Assembly (NCBI RefSeq): GCF_018127785.1
Contig: NZ_CP072389.1
Location: 1,240,001 to 1,304,000 of the forward strand
DNA: 64,000 nucleotides
Direction of reading: 5' to 3'
Source: Prevotella scopos JCM 17725
GTDB taxonomy: Bacteria; Bacteroidota; Bacteroidia; Bacteroidales; Bacteroidaceae
Part shown: piece by piece, positions 21,333-28,915 of the stretch
Position numbering within the stretch: position 1 is the stretch's first letter
Layout: every line of letters starts with the position of its first letter
Translations under genes and position numbers: made by a program
Notes under the pieces: model-generated
What the model saw: the letters and a program-made list of their open reading frames with translations, nothing else
Told to the model about the DNA's origin: nothing
Databases searched by the model: none

Positions 21333-23087
21333 ATGAAAAAAGTATATGTGCTGCTCTTAGCAGCTATTGCAATGGTATCGTGTAGCGTAGAGCGTCATCC
21401 TGAATACATGATGGATGATGATACCATGACTAAAAATATTGATGAGAGTTTTCCATCGCTACTGAATGGATGCTATGGATTCCTGAAAACGTGGTCGGAC
21501 CCTATGTATCGCTGTGGCGAATATGCTGGAGATAATATCATGATTCGTGGTACTTCGACCGATGCTTTCTATGAGTTTATCTCTTATTCGCGCACTCCTA
21601 ATAACTACCGATTGCAGAACTTCTGGGATTATAGCTATAAAGTGGTTGCGCAGGCATCTAATATTATCAAGGATATTCCTGAAGGTAAGAGTACAATTAC
21701 CGATACACAGTTAGGCGAATGCTACTATCTGCGTGGCATGATTTACTTCTATCTCTGTCGTGCATACGGTAGACCATACGCGCAAAACCCTGATACAAAC
21801 CTCGGTATGCCTATCGTTAACGGTACACCTGACGACCCAGTAAACGCTGTGTTGCCGAATCGTTCAACCGTAAAGGAAACCTACGAACAGGCGATTAAGG
21901 ACTTAGAGAAGGCGGCTTCGCTGATGACAGAAGACCTGCACAGCGAAGAACGTTGTATCTTTGCTTCTAAAGAGGCTACTTGGGCTATGTTGAGTAGAAT
22001 CTATCTCTATATGAGTGGAACTTACGAAACGCCTAACACCGCCTACGCTCAGAAGAGTGTTGAGTATGCTACAAAGGTAATCGACTCTGGTAAGTTTAGT
22101 CTGTTGAGCCGTAAGGACTATGGCGTTAGCAACACCCTTGAGCCAGAAAACAACCCTGAAAACATCTTCGTGGTGAAAAGAGTTGACTCTGAGTTCCCCG
22201 GTTGGGATTATTATTACACCATCGGCGGTATGTATTCAAATATCGGCGGTATGGGTTGGGGCGAAATGTATGCGTCTGGTAAATACCTTGATTTGCTGAA
22301 CGAGACGGGTCAGAACGACTGGTTTAATAAGAAGTACAGCGATATTCGTGCGCAATTCATTGAGCCACAGTATGTAAAAGACAAGACTGATAAGTACGTC
22401 CCTGTCTTCCGTTTCATTAAGAATGTCTATGATGCAAGTGGTAATCAGGTGAATTTCAACTACGTACAGTTGCGCTATACCCGCCACCCAGACAATAGTT
22501 TGACTTGCGATACCACTGGAACGGGACACACTACTCCGCTTGTTCTCACACCAATCGACCCTACACAGCGTCTTTACTCGATTAATTATCAGGGACATAC
22601 CTATCGCGGTGTGCTTGATTATCAGATGAAGCTCAACCGCGTTTATCCTATGTTCTATGTGGTGAAGTGTTCTCGTCAGGGTGGCAAGGAGAATCAGTTG
22701 TATTCGCCTATCATCTCTCGTCTTGACGAAATGTATCTCAATCGTGCTGAAGCAAATGTGAAGTTGGGTAATATTGCTAATGCAATGGCTGACGTGAACA
22801 CGATTCGTGAGCGTGCTATCGTGGGTGGAAGCTATACGAGTGCTCAGTTTACTGCTGCCACAGCAAAGACTTTGGTGGATAAAGAACGTCAGTTAGAGTT
22901 GGCGTTTGAGGCAGAGCGCAGCTATGATGTGTTCCGCAATGGCGACACCCTTACACGTCGTTTCCCTGGTCCTCATCAGCCTATGGTTGACATTCCTGCA
23001 ACCGACTACCGTGTGATTTACTTCATTCCACAGTCGGCTATCAATGCTTATAAGGGCAATCTGGAACAAAATCCAAGTAGTAACTAA
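21333..23087 (+). CDS. SusD/RagB-family nutrient-binding lipoprotein
   Basis: 584 residues with a lipoprotein signal (MKKVYVLLLAAIAMVSC). It has the SusD-type helical core, including FWDYSYKVVAQASNIIKDIP near residue 100, YYLRGMIYFYLCRAYGRP, and the C-terminal region DEMYLNRAEANVKLGN ... ERQLELAFEAERSYDVFR. It caps the SusC channel at the cell surface and captures ligand. It is co-transcribed with the SusC gene. Confidence 0.95.
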   Translation: MKKVYVLLLAAIAMVSCSVERHPEYMMDDDTMTKNIDESFPSLLNGCYGFLKTWSDPMYRCGEYAGDNIMIRGTSTDAFYEFISYSRTPNNYRLQNFWDYSYKVVAQASNIIKDIPEGKSTITDTQLGECYYLRGMIYFYLCRAYGRPYAQNPDTNLGMPIVNGTPDDPVNAVLPNRSTVKETYEQAIKDLEKAASLMTEDLHSEERCIFASKEATWAMLSRIYLYMSGTYETPNTAYAQKSVEYATKVIDSGKFSLLSRKDYGVSNTLEPENNPENIFVVKRVDSEFPGWDYYYTIGGMYSNIGGMGWGEMYASGKYLDLLNETGQNDWFNKKYSDIRAQFIEPQYVKDKTDKYVPVFRFIKNVYDASGNQVNFNYVQLRYTRHPDNSLTCDTTGTGHTTPLVLTPIDPTQRLYSINYQGHTYRGVLDYQMKLNRVYPMFYVVKCSRQGGKENQLYSPIISRLDEMYLNRAEANVKLGNIANAMADVNTIRERAIVGGSYTSAQFTAATAKTLVDKERQLELAFEAERSYDVFRNGDTLTRRFPGPHQPMVDIPATDYRVIYFIPQSAINAYKGNLEQNPSSN

Positions 23088-23306
23088 CACACTTTAGAGA
23101 ATGACAACCGATGTGTAGCGTGGCTGAAAAGAATCTTCTCAGCCCATACACATCCTGTTGTCCTCTCTTTTCATCAGCCTAATAATAGGGAGGGCTATAT
23201 CGTTAGCCTTCAACAAAACTCTTGTACCGTTATATTTAAAACCCCAATCGGTTATTAGAGCCTAAACATTTTTTGTTTTATTATCGAGTAGATTGTTTGG
23301 CTTTGG

Positions 23307-23485
23307 AAGTGTGAAGTAAATTTAGGCATAGTCAACTGCTTTTCAAAAGGTGCTTAATTGGACATCAAAAGGGCGTTAGTAAGGGTCTTAAAGAGCATCT
23401 TTTACTATCCAACTAATCAAAGAAAATGAAGTAAAATCGAAGTTGGTGTAAACTGACTGACTATGCCTAAATTTACTTCACACTT
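23307..23485. repeat. 179-bp element with perfect 28-bp inverted ends
   Basis: The arm 23307-23334 (AAGTGTGAAGTAAATTTAGG, then CATAGTCA) is exactly complementary to 23458-23485. The 123 bases between have no reading frame. The outer end shares TGTGAAGTAAAT with the right end of the neighbouring IS3-type element. The 23088-23306 stretch to the left holds nothing I recognise except a T-rich downstream region of susD. Confidence 0.85.
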
Positions 23486-23686
23486 TTCTGGTTATTGTTA
23501 CTAAATTGGTTTACACATTTTTTACTTGCTTCCTGAACAGCTTTACACCCCCATGGAAACTTTACTGATTCGCTTTACATAGTCATAAATCTTGACAATG
23601 AAGTCTGAACGTGTGTAGCACATGTTCAAAGTTAGTATTTTTCCTTCAACTTACAAAATTTAATACCATGAAACGCACAGAAACCC

Positions 23687-24571
23687 TTATGCTACATTGC
23701 AGTGCTTTTCTCTCATTTGTCTTGGCGTAAGCATGCCGTTGCTCATATGGGGTCTCTTATTGTTGTAGAAGTCTATGATACCAGCAATAGTGCATCGTGC
23801 ATCATCGAGGTTCTTCGGTCGTTTCATGTGGTAGAGCCACTCTTGCTTTATTATTCCGTTCACTCTTTCGGCGATTGCATTATCTGTAGGGTTGTAGTCT
23901 TCAGTCATGCTTATGCCCGAGTGTATACTCTCCAGCCTTGCCACGTAGGCGTTGCTGCAGTATTGAACCCCACGATCAGAGTGGTGCGTCATCAGCGAGA
24001 GATTCATACCCTGTGAATGTTCTATTGCCATGTCTAGGGCAGCAAGCGTATTGACAGCCTGCAGACTGTCAGAAAGCTTCCATCCGATTATCTCATGAGT
24101 GAATGCATCGGTTATGAGGTGAAGATAGACCACACCATCCTCAGTATCTATATATGTGATGTCTGCTACCCAGAGTTGTGCAGGACGTGTAAGAACCATT
24201 CCTTTTGCCGTGTTCTTATACTTGAAATAGTTGTGATTGGAGTTCGTGGTGTGGCGACATCTGGATGGCTTCAGCATAAGGTGATGCTTGTGCATTAGCT
24301 GGTAGAACCTGTCGCGCCCAAGCATTAAGCCAGGATAGATATCCATAAGCATGTGCAAAAGTTTCTTTGCACCTATTCGAGGAGCATCTGCACGAACATC
24401 CATTACTGCACGTACGACAATTTTCTCAGTAAGTTTACGATGCTCCCTCTTCTCTTTACTCACAGAGTAATAGCCTTCACGAGTCTTGCCAAACAGTCCA
24501 CTCAGCAGCCCAATTGATAAACAAGGGTTGCTGACTCGAAGGCTGTCTACTGCTTGGCGCCAGCTTTTTTT
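23687..24571 (-). CDS. IS3-family transposase OrfB, made by -1 frameshift from OrfA
   Basis: The DDE catalytic domain is complete: WVADITYI, HHSDRGVQYCS and ERVNG supply Asp, Asp and Glu, and the end is typical (PHMSNGMLTPRQMRE). The first in-frame ATG is at 24463, but the frame is open from the end of orfA. The A7G run at 24571-24564 (minus strand) is a classic IS3 slippery site that would give LKKSWRQAVDSLRVS linking the two proteins. It catalyses cut-and-paste or copy-out transposition of the element. Confidence 0.88.
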   Translation of the reverse strand, partial: KKSWRQAVDSLRVSNPCLSIGLLSGLFGKTREGYYSVSKEKREHRKLTEKIVVRAVMDVRADAPRIGAKKLLHMLMDIYPGLMLGRDRFYQLMHKHHLMLKPSRCRHTTNSNHNYFKYKNTAKGMVLTRPAQLWVADITYIDTEDGVVYLHLITDAFTHEIIGWKLSDSLQAVNTLAALDMAIEHSQGMNLSLMTHHSDRGVQYCSNAYVARLESIHSGISMTEDYNPTDNAIAERVNGIIKQEWLYHMKRPKNLDDARCTIAGIIDFYNNKRPHMSNGMLTPRQMREKHCNVA

Positions 24572-24945
24572 AGCAAATCCTCACCATATTCCTTACTGCT
24601 TATCTCTATGACTTTCATCAAACCTTGATTGCGAAGTTCAGAATACTCCAAAGCTTTCTTCAAATTCGATACTTGTTCTTCAAGCTCTTCCTCACGAGTT
24701 AGAGGGACTTTCTCCATAGCTTTCTTACTACGCATAGCTTTTACTTTAGTAATAATATCATGCGACAAAGATAGCTTTTTTTCATCTAAATCATACTTTT
24801 TTTGCCATTGATAAAAGCTGGCACTATTAATGCCGTACTTACGACAGATGAAATTAATTGACACTTCTGATGAGTAATACTCACGAAGTAAAGTGAGAAT
24901 AAAGTCCTCACTGAATGTTCTGTGTTTAGAATGTTTACTTCCCAT
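24547..24945 (-). CDS. IS3-family transposase OrfA (DNA-binding)
   Basis: 132 residues: a helix-turn-helix (SINFICRKYGINSASFYQWQKKYD) followed by a leucine-zipper-like coiled coil (EELEEQVSNLKKALEYSELR). It binds the IS ends and forms the OrfAB fusion after frameshifting near its C-terminus (LLKKAGAKQ). Confidence 0.88.
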   Translation of the reverse strand: MGSKHSKHRTFSEDFILTLLREYYSSEVSINFICRKYGINSASFYQWQKKYDLDEKKLSLSHDIITKVKAMRSKKAMEKVPLTREEELEEQVSNLKKALEYSELRNQGLMKVIEISSKEYGEDLLKKAGAKQ

Positions 24946-25078
24946 TTTGAATTTTAAATGTTAAAATGATGTGAAGTAAATCTGCTATAAGACAGACTGA
25001 TAATAAGCAGGAAACGGAACAATTTGCATAAAACTGCCTCTTTCAAAAAGGGCAGCAATATGCAGATTTAGGCAGAAG

Positions 25079-25143
25079 TTCAGTTACCAGAACGTTACCC
25101 GATTCTAGCATAGGTAACGATGGAGTAATATTCGGTAACTGAA
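25079..25143. other. cluster of GTTACC/GGTAAC motifs, candidate integrase binding region of the island left end
   Basis: TTCAGTTACC (25079-25088) and GGTAACTGAA (25134-25143) are perfect inverted repeats enclosing GTTACC (25094-25099) and GGTAAC (25113-25118). Another GGTAAC is at 25213-25218. The cluster lies just before the integrase gene, where attL arm sites are expected. Similar GTTACC/GGTAAC motifs occur near the other end at 56255-56375. Its function is inferred. Nothing else is recognised from 24983 to 25241. Confidence 0.4.
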
Positions 25144-25241
25144 TTATTTTCGCTCGTGTGGCTGTTGCTTCGGTCGGCAGTTTTCTGCGTAAGTGAGGAA
25201 CGCTTTAATTCGGGTAACTTTGCCCACAGAAATTAAAGCGT

Positions 25242-26471
25242 ATGAAACAAGGAAAAATGAAGGTGTTGCTCTACCTCAAAAAGAGCGGTCTTGACAAGTC
25301 GGGCAAAGCCCCGATTATGGGGCGGATAACCATCGACCGTTCCATTGCCCAGTTCAGTTGCAAACTCTCCTGCAATCCCGATTTGTGGAATCCCCGTGAG
25401 AGCCGAATGGACGGAAAGAGCCGTGAGGCGGTGGAAGTGAACAGCAGGTTGGAAAACCTGTTGCTGTCCGTTCAGTCTGCTTATCAGTCCCTGCTCTCCA
25501 AAGGATGCCCGTTTGACGCAACCGATGTGAAGGAGCAGTTTCAGGGCAGCGTGCAGACACGGTGCATGCTCATCGAAAGGCTGGACATACTCATCAAGGA
25601 AAAAGAAAACCATGTAGGTATAGACATCAAGGAAGGAGCCATACACGGCTACCACTCCACCCGGATACATTTACAGAAGTTTATTCAACGGAAGTACAAG
25701 GTTTCGGACTTGGCATTCTCGCAACTTACAGAGGATTTTATCCATGAGTTCCAGCAGTATTTCTTAGGTGAGTGTGGTTTTCAGGAAAGCACGTTCTATA
25801 ATGTAGCCACGCATTTGAAGACGGTATGCAGATTGGCATACCGTGAGGGATTGGCAGACACGCTCCTTTTTGACAAGGTTAAGATATCAAAGGGCAACAA
25901 GAAACTCCCCAAGGCACTCGACAAGGAAGCGTTGGAAAAGCTGAAGGCTCTCTGCTTTGAGGATTTGGAGGAAGAAATGGAAACGGCAAGGGACATATTC
26001 CTCTTTGCCTGCTATGTTGGTGCAGCCTATTGCGACCTGATGGAACTGAGCAAGTCCCACCTTGTCCGTGATGATGAAGGCAAAATGTGGCTGAAATTCA
26101 ACCGCCACAAGACAGGCGTACCCTGCCGTATCAAGTTATTGCCCGAAGCCATTAGGCTGATAGAGAGGTTTCACTGCGATGAAAGGGAAACACTGCTTCC
26201 CTATATCAAGTACAAGAGCTATCAGACCTGTCTGAAAGCCCTGCGGCTTCGTGCAGGCATATCGTTTCCATTTACCACTCATACCGCAAGGCACACCTTT
26301 GCAACACTCATCACGCTTGAACAGGGTGTGCCTATTGAAACGGTAAGCAAGATGCTGGGACATTCCAACATAAGCATGACGGAACGCTATGCCAAAGTAA
26401 CTCCACTGAAACTTTTTGAGGAGTTCGACCTTTTCCTCTCTTTTACAGGTGATATGCAGCTGACTATCTAA
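25242..26471 (+). CDS. tyrosine recombinase (integrase 1 of the mobilizable island)
   Basis: 409 residues with an N-terminal arm-binding part (MKVLLYLKKSGLDKSGKAPIMGRI), a SAM-like core-binding region and a C-terminal catalytic domain with HTARHTFAT, LGHSNISMTERYAKV (catalytic His-x-x-Arg, His and Tyr). The region that normally holds Arg I reads FACYVGAAYCDLMEL with no Arg, a known oddity of Bacteroides integrases such as IntDOT. A -7-like TAACTTTG lies at 25215-25222. It is expected to integrate and excise the 25-56 kb island together with the second recombinase. Confidence 0.93.
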   Translation: MKQGKMKVLLYLKKSGLDKSGKAPIMGRITIDRSIAQFSCKLSCNPDLWNPRESRMDGKSREAVEVNSRLENLLLSVQSAYQSLLSKGCPFDATDVKEQFQGSVQTRCMLIERLDILIKEKENHVGIDIKEGAIHGYHSTRIHLQKFIQRKYKVSDLAFSQLTEDFIHEFQQYFLGECGFQESTFYNVATHLKTVCRLAYREGLADTLLFDKVKISKGNKKLPKALDKEALEKLKALCFEDLEEEMETARDIFLFACYVGAAYCDLMELSKSHLVRDDEGKMWLKFNRHKTGVPCRIKLLPEAIRLIERFHCDERETLLPYIKYKSYQTCLKALRLRAGISFPFTTHTARHTFATLITLEQGVPIETVSKMLGHSNISMTERYAKVTPLKLFEEFDLFLSFTGDMQLTI

Positions 26472-26535
26472 CGATAAAGTCTCATCATCTTATTTTTTTT
26501 CATCCAATCAATCAAAACATTAAAGCATCAAGACA

Positions 26536-27831
26536 ATGAGAAGTACATTCAAGATAATGTTCTATATCAACAGACAGAAAATTAAGGCAGATGGCAATAC
26601 CGCCATTCTATGCCGTATCACCATAGACGGAAAAAGCACAACCATTACCACGGGCGAAGAATGCAATCCCTCCGAGTGGAACACCAAGCAGGGCTTGACG
26701 ACAGACAGGAAAACCAATCAAAGACTCCATGAGTTCAGGGAAATTGTGGAAAAGACCTATCAGGATATACTGACAAGGGACGGAGTGGTAAGTGCTGAAC
26801 TTATCAAGAACCACCTGCAAGGCATAACAGAGAATCCGTCAACCCTCCTTGCCATGAGCAGGGCGGAGCTGCAAGCACTCAAGGAAAGCGTTGGAAAGTC
26901 AAGGGCGGAGGGAACTTATCTGAATCTGTCCCATTCTGACAAGAACCTCCGTGAGTTTGTGGAAGATAAAGGATTGCAGGACATATCCATTTCCACCATT
27001 ACGGAGGACTTGTTTGAGGAATATCGCTTCTTTCTCAAAAAGCGCGGATTAAAGGGAACGACCATCAACAACTATCTCTGCTGGCTGAGCAGGCTGATGT
27101 TCCGTGCGGTCAGCAAGAGGATTATTCGCTGCAATCCTTTTGAGCATGCCAAGTATGAGAAAGAAGAAAAGAAGATACGCTTCCTGCAAAAGAGTGAAGT
27201 TGCTAAACTTGCGACAATGAAAATGAATGACAGCGAGGCGGAATTGGCAAGGCTGATGTTCGTCTTTTCCTGTCTTACGGGACTGGCAATCGCTGATATG
27301 GAAACTCTGCAATATGGGCATATCCAAACGGCAGCGGGCGGGAGGAAGTATATCCGAAAGGAACGTCAAAAGACAAAGGTGGAGTTCGTTGTGCCGCTGC
27401 ATCCAATAGCGGAGGCCATTATCCGCCATTGTTGGGAAGAACAGGAGGGAAACGAAGAACTGCAGACGGTGAAAGAAAAAGGCGACAGCCTTGTCTTCCC
27501 CCGTAGTTGCAGCCGTAGCGTAATGGGCAAGAACCTGTGCATTGTGGGCAAGGCTTGCGGTATCAGAGAACGGTTGTCCTATCATATGGCAAGGCACACT
27601 TTCGGTACAATGAGTTTAAGTGCAGGAATACCCATTGAGAGCATTGCCAAGATGATGGGGCACGCCTCCATATCAAGCACGCAGATTTACGCGCAGGTGA
27701 CGGACAGGAAGATTTCGGAGGATATGGACAGGCTCATTGCCAAGCAATCTGCAAAAGAGAAAGAAATTGCGGAGAGAGAGGCTTGTGAACCTTCGGATTT
27801 TGCAACCTGTAAAATGGAGGAAACGGCATGA
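26536..27831 (+). CDS. tyrosine recombinase (integrase 2)
   Basis: 431 residues with the same architecture as the first recombinase and related to it. The N-terminal MRSTFKIMFYINRQKIKADG arm domain is followed by the catalytic domain with YHMARHTFGT, MMGHASISSTQIYAQV. TGLAIADMETL again lacks the usual Arg. Tandem integrases are usual in Bacteroides mobilizable transposons and CTns. Its stop overlaps the next gene by ATGA. Confidence 0.93.
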   Translation: MRSTFKIMFYINRQKIKADGNTAILCRITIDGKSTTITTGEECNPSEWNTKQGLTTDRKTNQRLHEFREIVEKTYQDILTRDGVVSAELIKNHLQGITENPSTLLAMSRAELQALKESVGKSRAEGTYLNLSHSDKNLREFVEDKGLQDISISTITEDLFEEYRFFLKKRGLKGTTINNYLCWLSRLMFRAVSKRIIRCNPFEHAKYEKEEKKIRFLQKSEVAKLATMKMNDSEAELARLMFVFSCLTGLAIADMETLQYGHIQTAAGGRKYIRKERQKTKVEFVVPLHPIAEAIIRHCWEEQEGNEELQTVKEKGDSLVFPRSCSRSVMGKNLCIVGKACGIRERLSYHMARHTFGTMSLSAGIPIESIAKMMGHASISSTQIYAQVTDRKISEDMDRLIAKQSAKEKEIAEREACEPSDFATCKMEETA

Positions 27832-28244
27832 AAGCAAGCAATAATTCAAAGAGCAAAAATAGCACGTACAATCATCGCAGTTACTTTGATTGGGGGAGTA
27901 ATATGCAGGTTGTCCACAAGGGTAAAGGCGAGATTGCCATGACGGAGGGAGAACTTGCGAGGTTCTTCGGTGTGACGTGGAGAAAACTCAATCATAGGCT
28001 TCAAGCGATAATAAAATCTTCCAACTTGCATCCCGATGAAAGGGGTGCAGGCCAAGAAGAAGTTATCAATGGTAGAGAGTGTGTTGGTTATTCATCACTT
28101 TATCCGCTCTCAACAATCATTGCCCTGTCCTTTCTATTGGACAGCATGGAAGCGCATTTATTCAGAAAGTACATCAGTAGAAGATTGCAGACAGAGTCTG
28201 CCATTGTAACGCCAATCTTCCTGTTAGGCAATACCAAGAACTAA
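27828..28244 (+). CDS. hypothetical DNA-binding-like protein coupled to integrase 2
   Basis: 138 residues overlapping the integrase-2 stop by four bases, so translationally coupled. The centre (MTEGELARFFGVTWRKLNHRLQAIIKS) looks like a helix-turn-helix recognition segment, followed by HPDERGAGQEEV and a short hydrophobic region (LSTIIALSFLL). It occurs where accessory regulators of integration or excision sit in such islands. I do not recognise a named family; a regulatory role is an inference. Confidence 0.5.
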   Translation: MKASNNSKSKNSTYNHRSYFDWGSNMQVVHKGKGEIAMTEGELARFFGVTWRKLNHRLQAIIKSSNLHPDERGAGQEEVINGRECVGYSSLYPLSTIIALSFLLDSMEAHLFRKYISRRLQTESAIVTPIFLLGNTKN

Positions 28245-28254
28245 TGAATATATT

Positions 28255-28325
28255 TCCTTTTTCTTTCACCGATTATATCTTACTACATTACTACAATAAG
28301 AGTTAAAGCGGTGAAAGAGAAAGGA
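28255..28325. repeat. 17-bp inverted repeat with one mismatch between integrase operon and RiPP system 1
   Basis: TCCTTTTTCTTTCACCG (28255-28271) pairs with CGGTGAAAGAGAAAGGA (28309-28325). A third partial copy, CCTTTCTTCTTTCACTG, starts near 28379. The arms are 37 bases apart. It lies between convergent transcription units, so a terminator or protein-binding role is possible; there is no clean T tract. Confidence 0.5.
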
Positions 28326-28418
28326 TTAACGTGTAGTTGGCTGCTCAAAATAATTGTACTACGCAGTAACTACATTTGCCTTTCTTCTTTCACTGCTTCA
28401 TTACGGTTAAAAAGGGAA

Positions 28419-28898
28419 TTATATGCTATTTGTTATTTGCTTGACTATCCTCTGGAGCACGCTTTCATTGCTTATAAGTATAGATGCCGTGCCCACCATT
28501 CCGCTGATAATTTTATACCTGCAATCCGTTATCCTTACCTGTGCCGTGAATACGCTGCCTTCTGCCGTTTGTCGGGGTGTATGCGATGTGGCTGTTATTA
28601 CACCATTTGCAACTCCGTATGTTTCTGCATCGTAACCCTCAACTTCGATGTTCGCTGTCATTCCTCTTGCTATCGTATTCACGTATTTATAGGGAACGGT
28701 TATTGTGCCTTGATGGGCATTTGTCATCTGCACCTTTGCACTGATGGTTTCGGGATAAGGTATAAAATATGCGCCCACCAATAGTCCCAATATCACAATG
28801 GTGATTATCGTGATACCATAACGGACAATCCTTGACGGTATCTCGCCAATGATATGCCTTACTTTCTCGCTGCGGAGTTCTATCTCGTTGTCTGCCAT
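28419..28898 (-). CDS. short HlyD-like membrane adaptor of RiPP system 1
   Basis: 159 residues: a cytoplasmic start (IELRSEKVRHIIGEIPSRIVRYG), one membrane helix (ITIITIVILGLLVGAYF) and a beta-rich periplasmic part with ARGMTANIEVEGYDAETYGVANGVI and SGMVGTASILISNESVLQRIV. The two conserved ends of HlyD/MFP adaptors are present, but the coiled-coil hairpin and lipoyl region that make canonical proteins about 400 residues are missing. It follows the C39 exporter by 17 bases and probably partners it. The short form could be native or an old internal deletion. Confidence 0.75.
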   Translation of the reverse strand: MADNEIELRSEKVRHIIGEIPSRIVRYGITIITIVILGLLVGAYFIPYPETISAKVQMTNAHQGTITVPYKYVNTIARGMTANIEVEGYDAETYGVANGVITATSHTPRQTAEGSVFTAQVRITDCRYKIISGMVGTASILISNESVLQRIVKQITNSI

Positions 28899-28915
28899 AA
28901 TATTCCTTTCTGCTG

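Larger units (their letters stand above)
23474..24982 (-). mobile_element. IS3-family insertion sequence
   Basis: About 1.5 kb carrying orfA and orfB on the minus strand. ATTTACTTCACA occurs inward-facing at both proposed ends (from 23472 on the left and 24982 on the right). The left boundary is uncertain because the same sequence belongs to the 179-bp inverted-repeat element that it abuts. I could not define a target duplication. Confidence 0.7.

Noticed and set aside
25000-25241. Island integrated at a tRNA gene
   Set aside because: I found no tRNA-like cloverleaf at either island end.
28311-28784. 157-residue plus-strand frame
   Set aside because: Lies antisense to the HlyD-like gene and has no features of its own.
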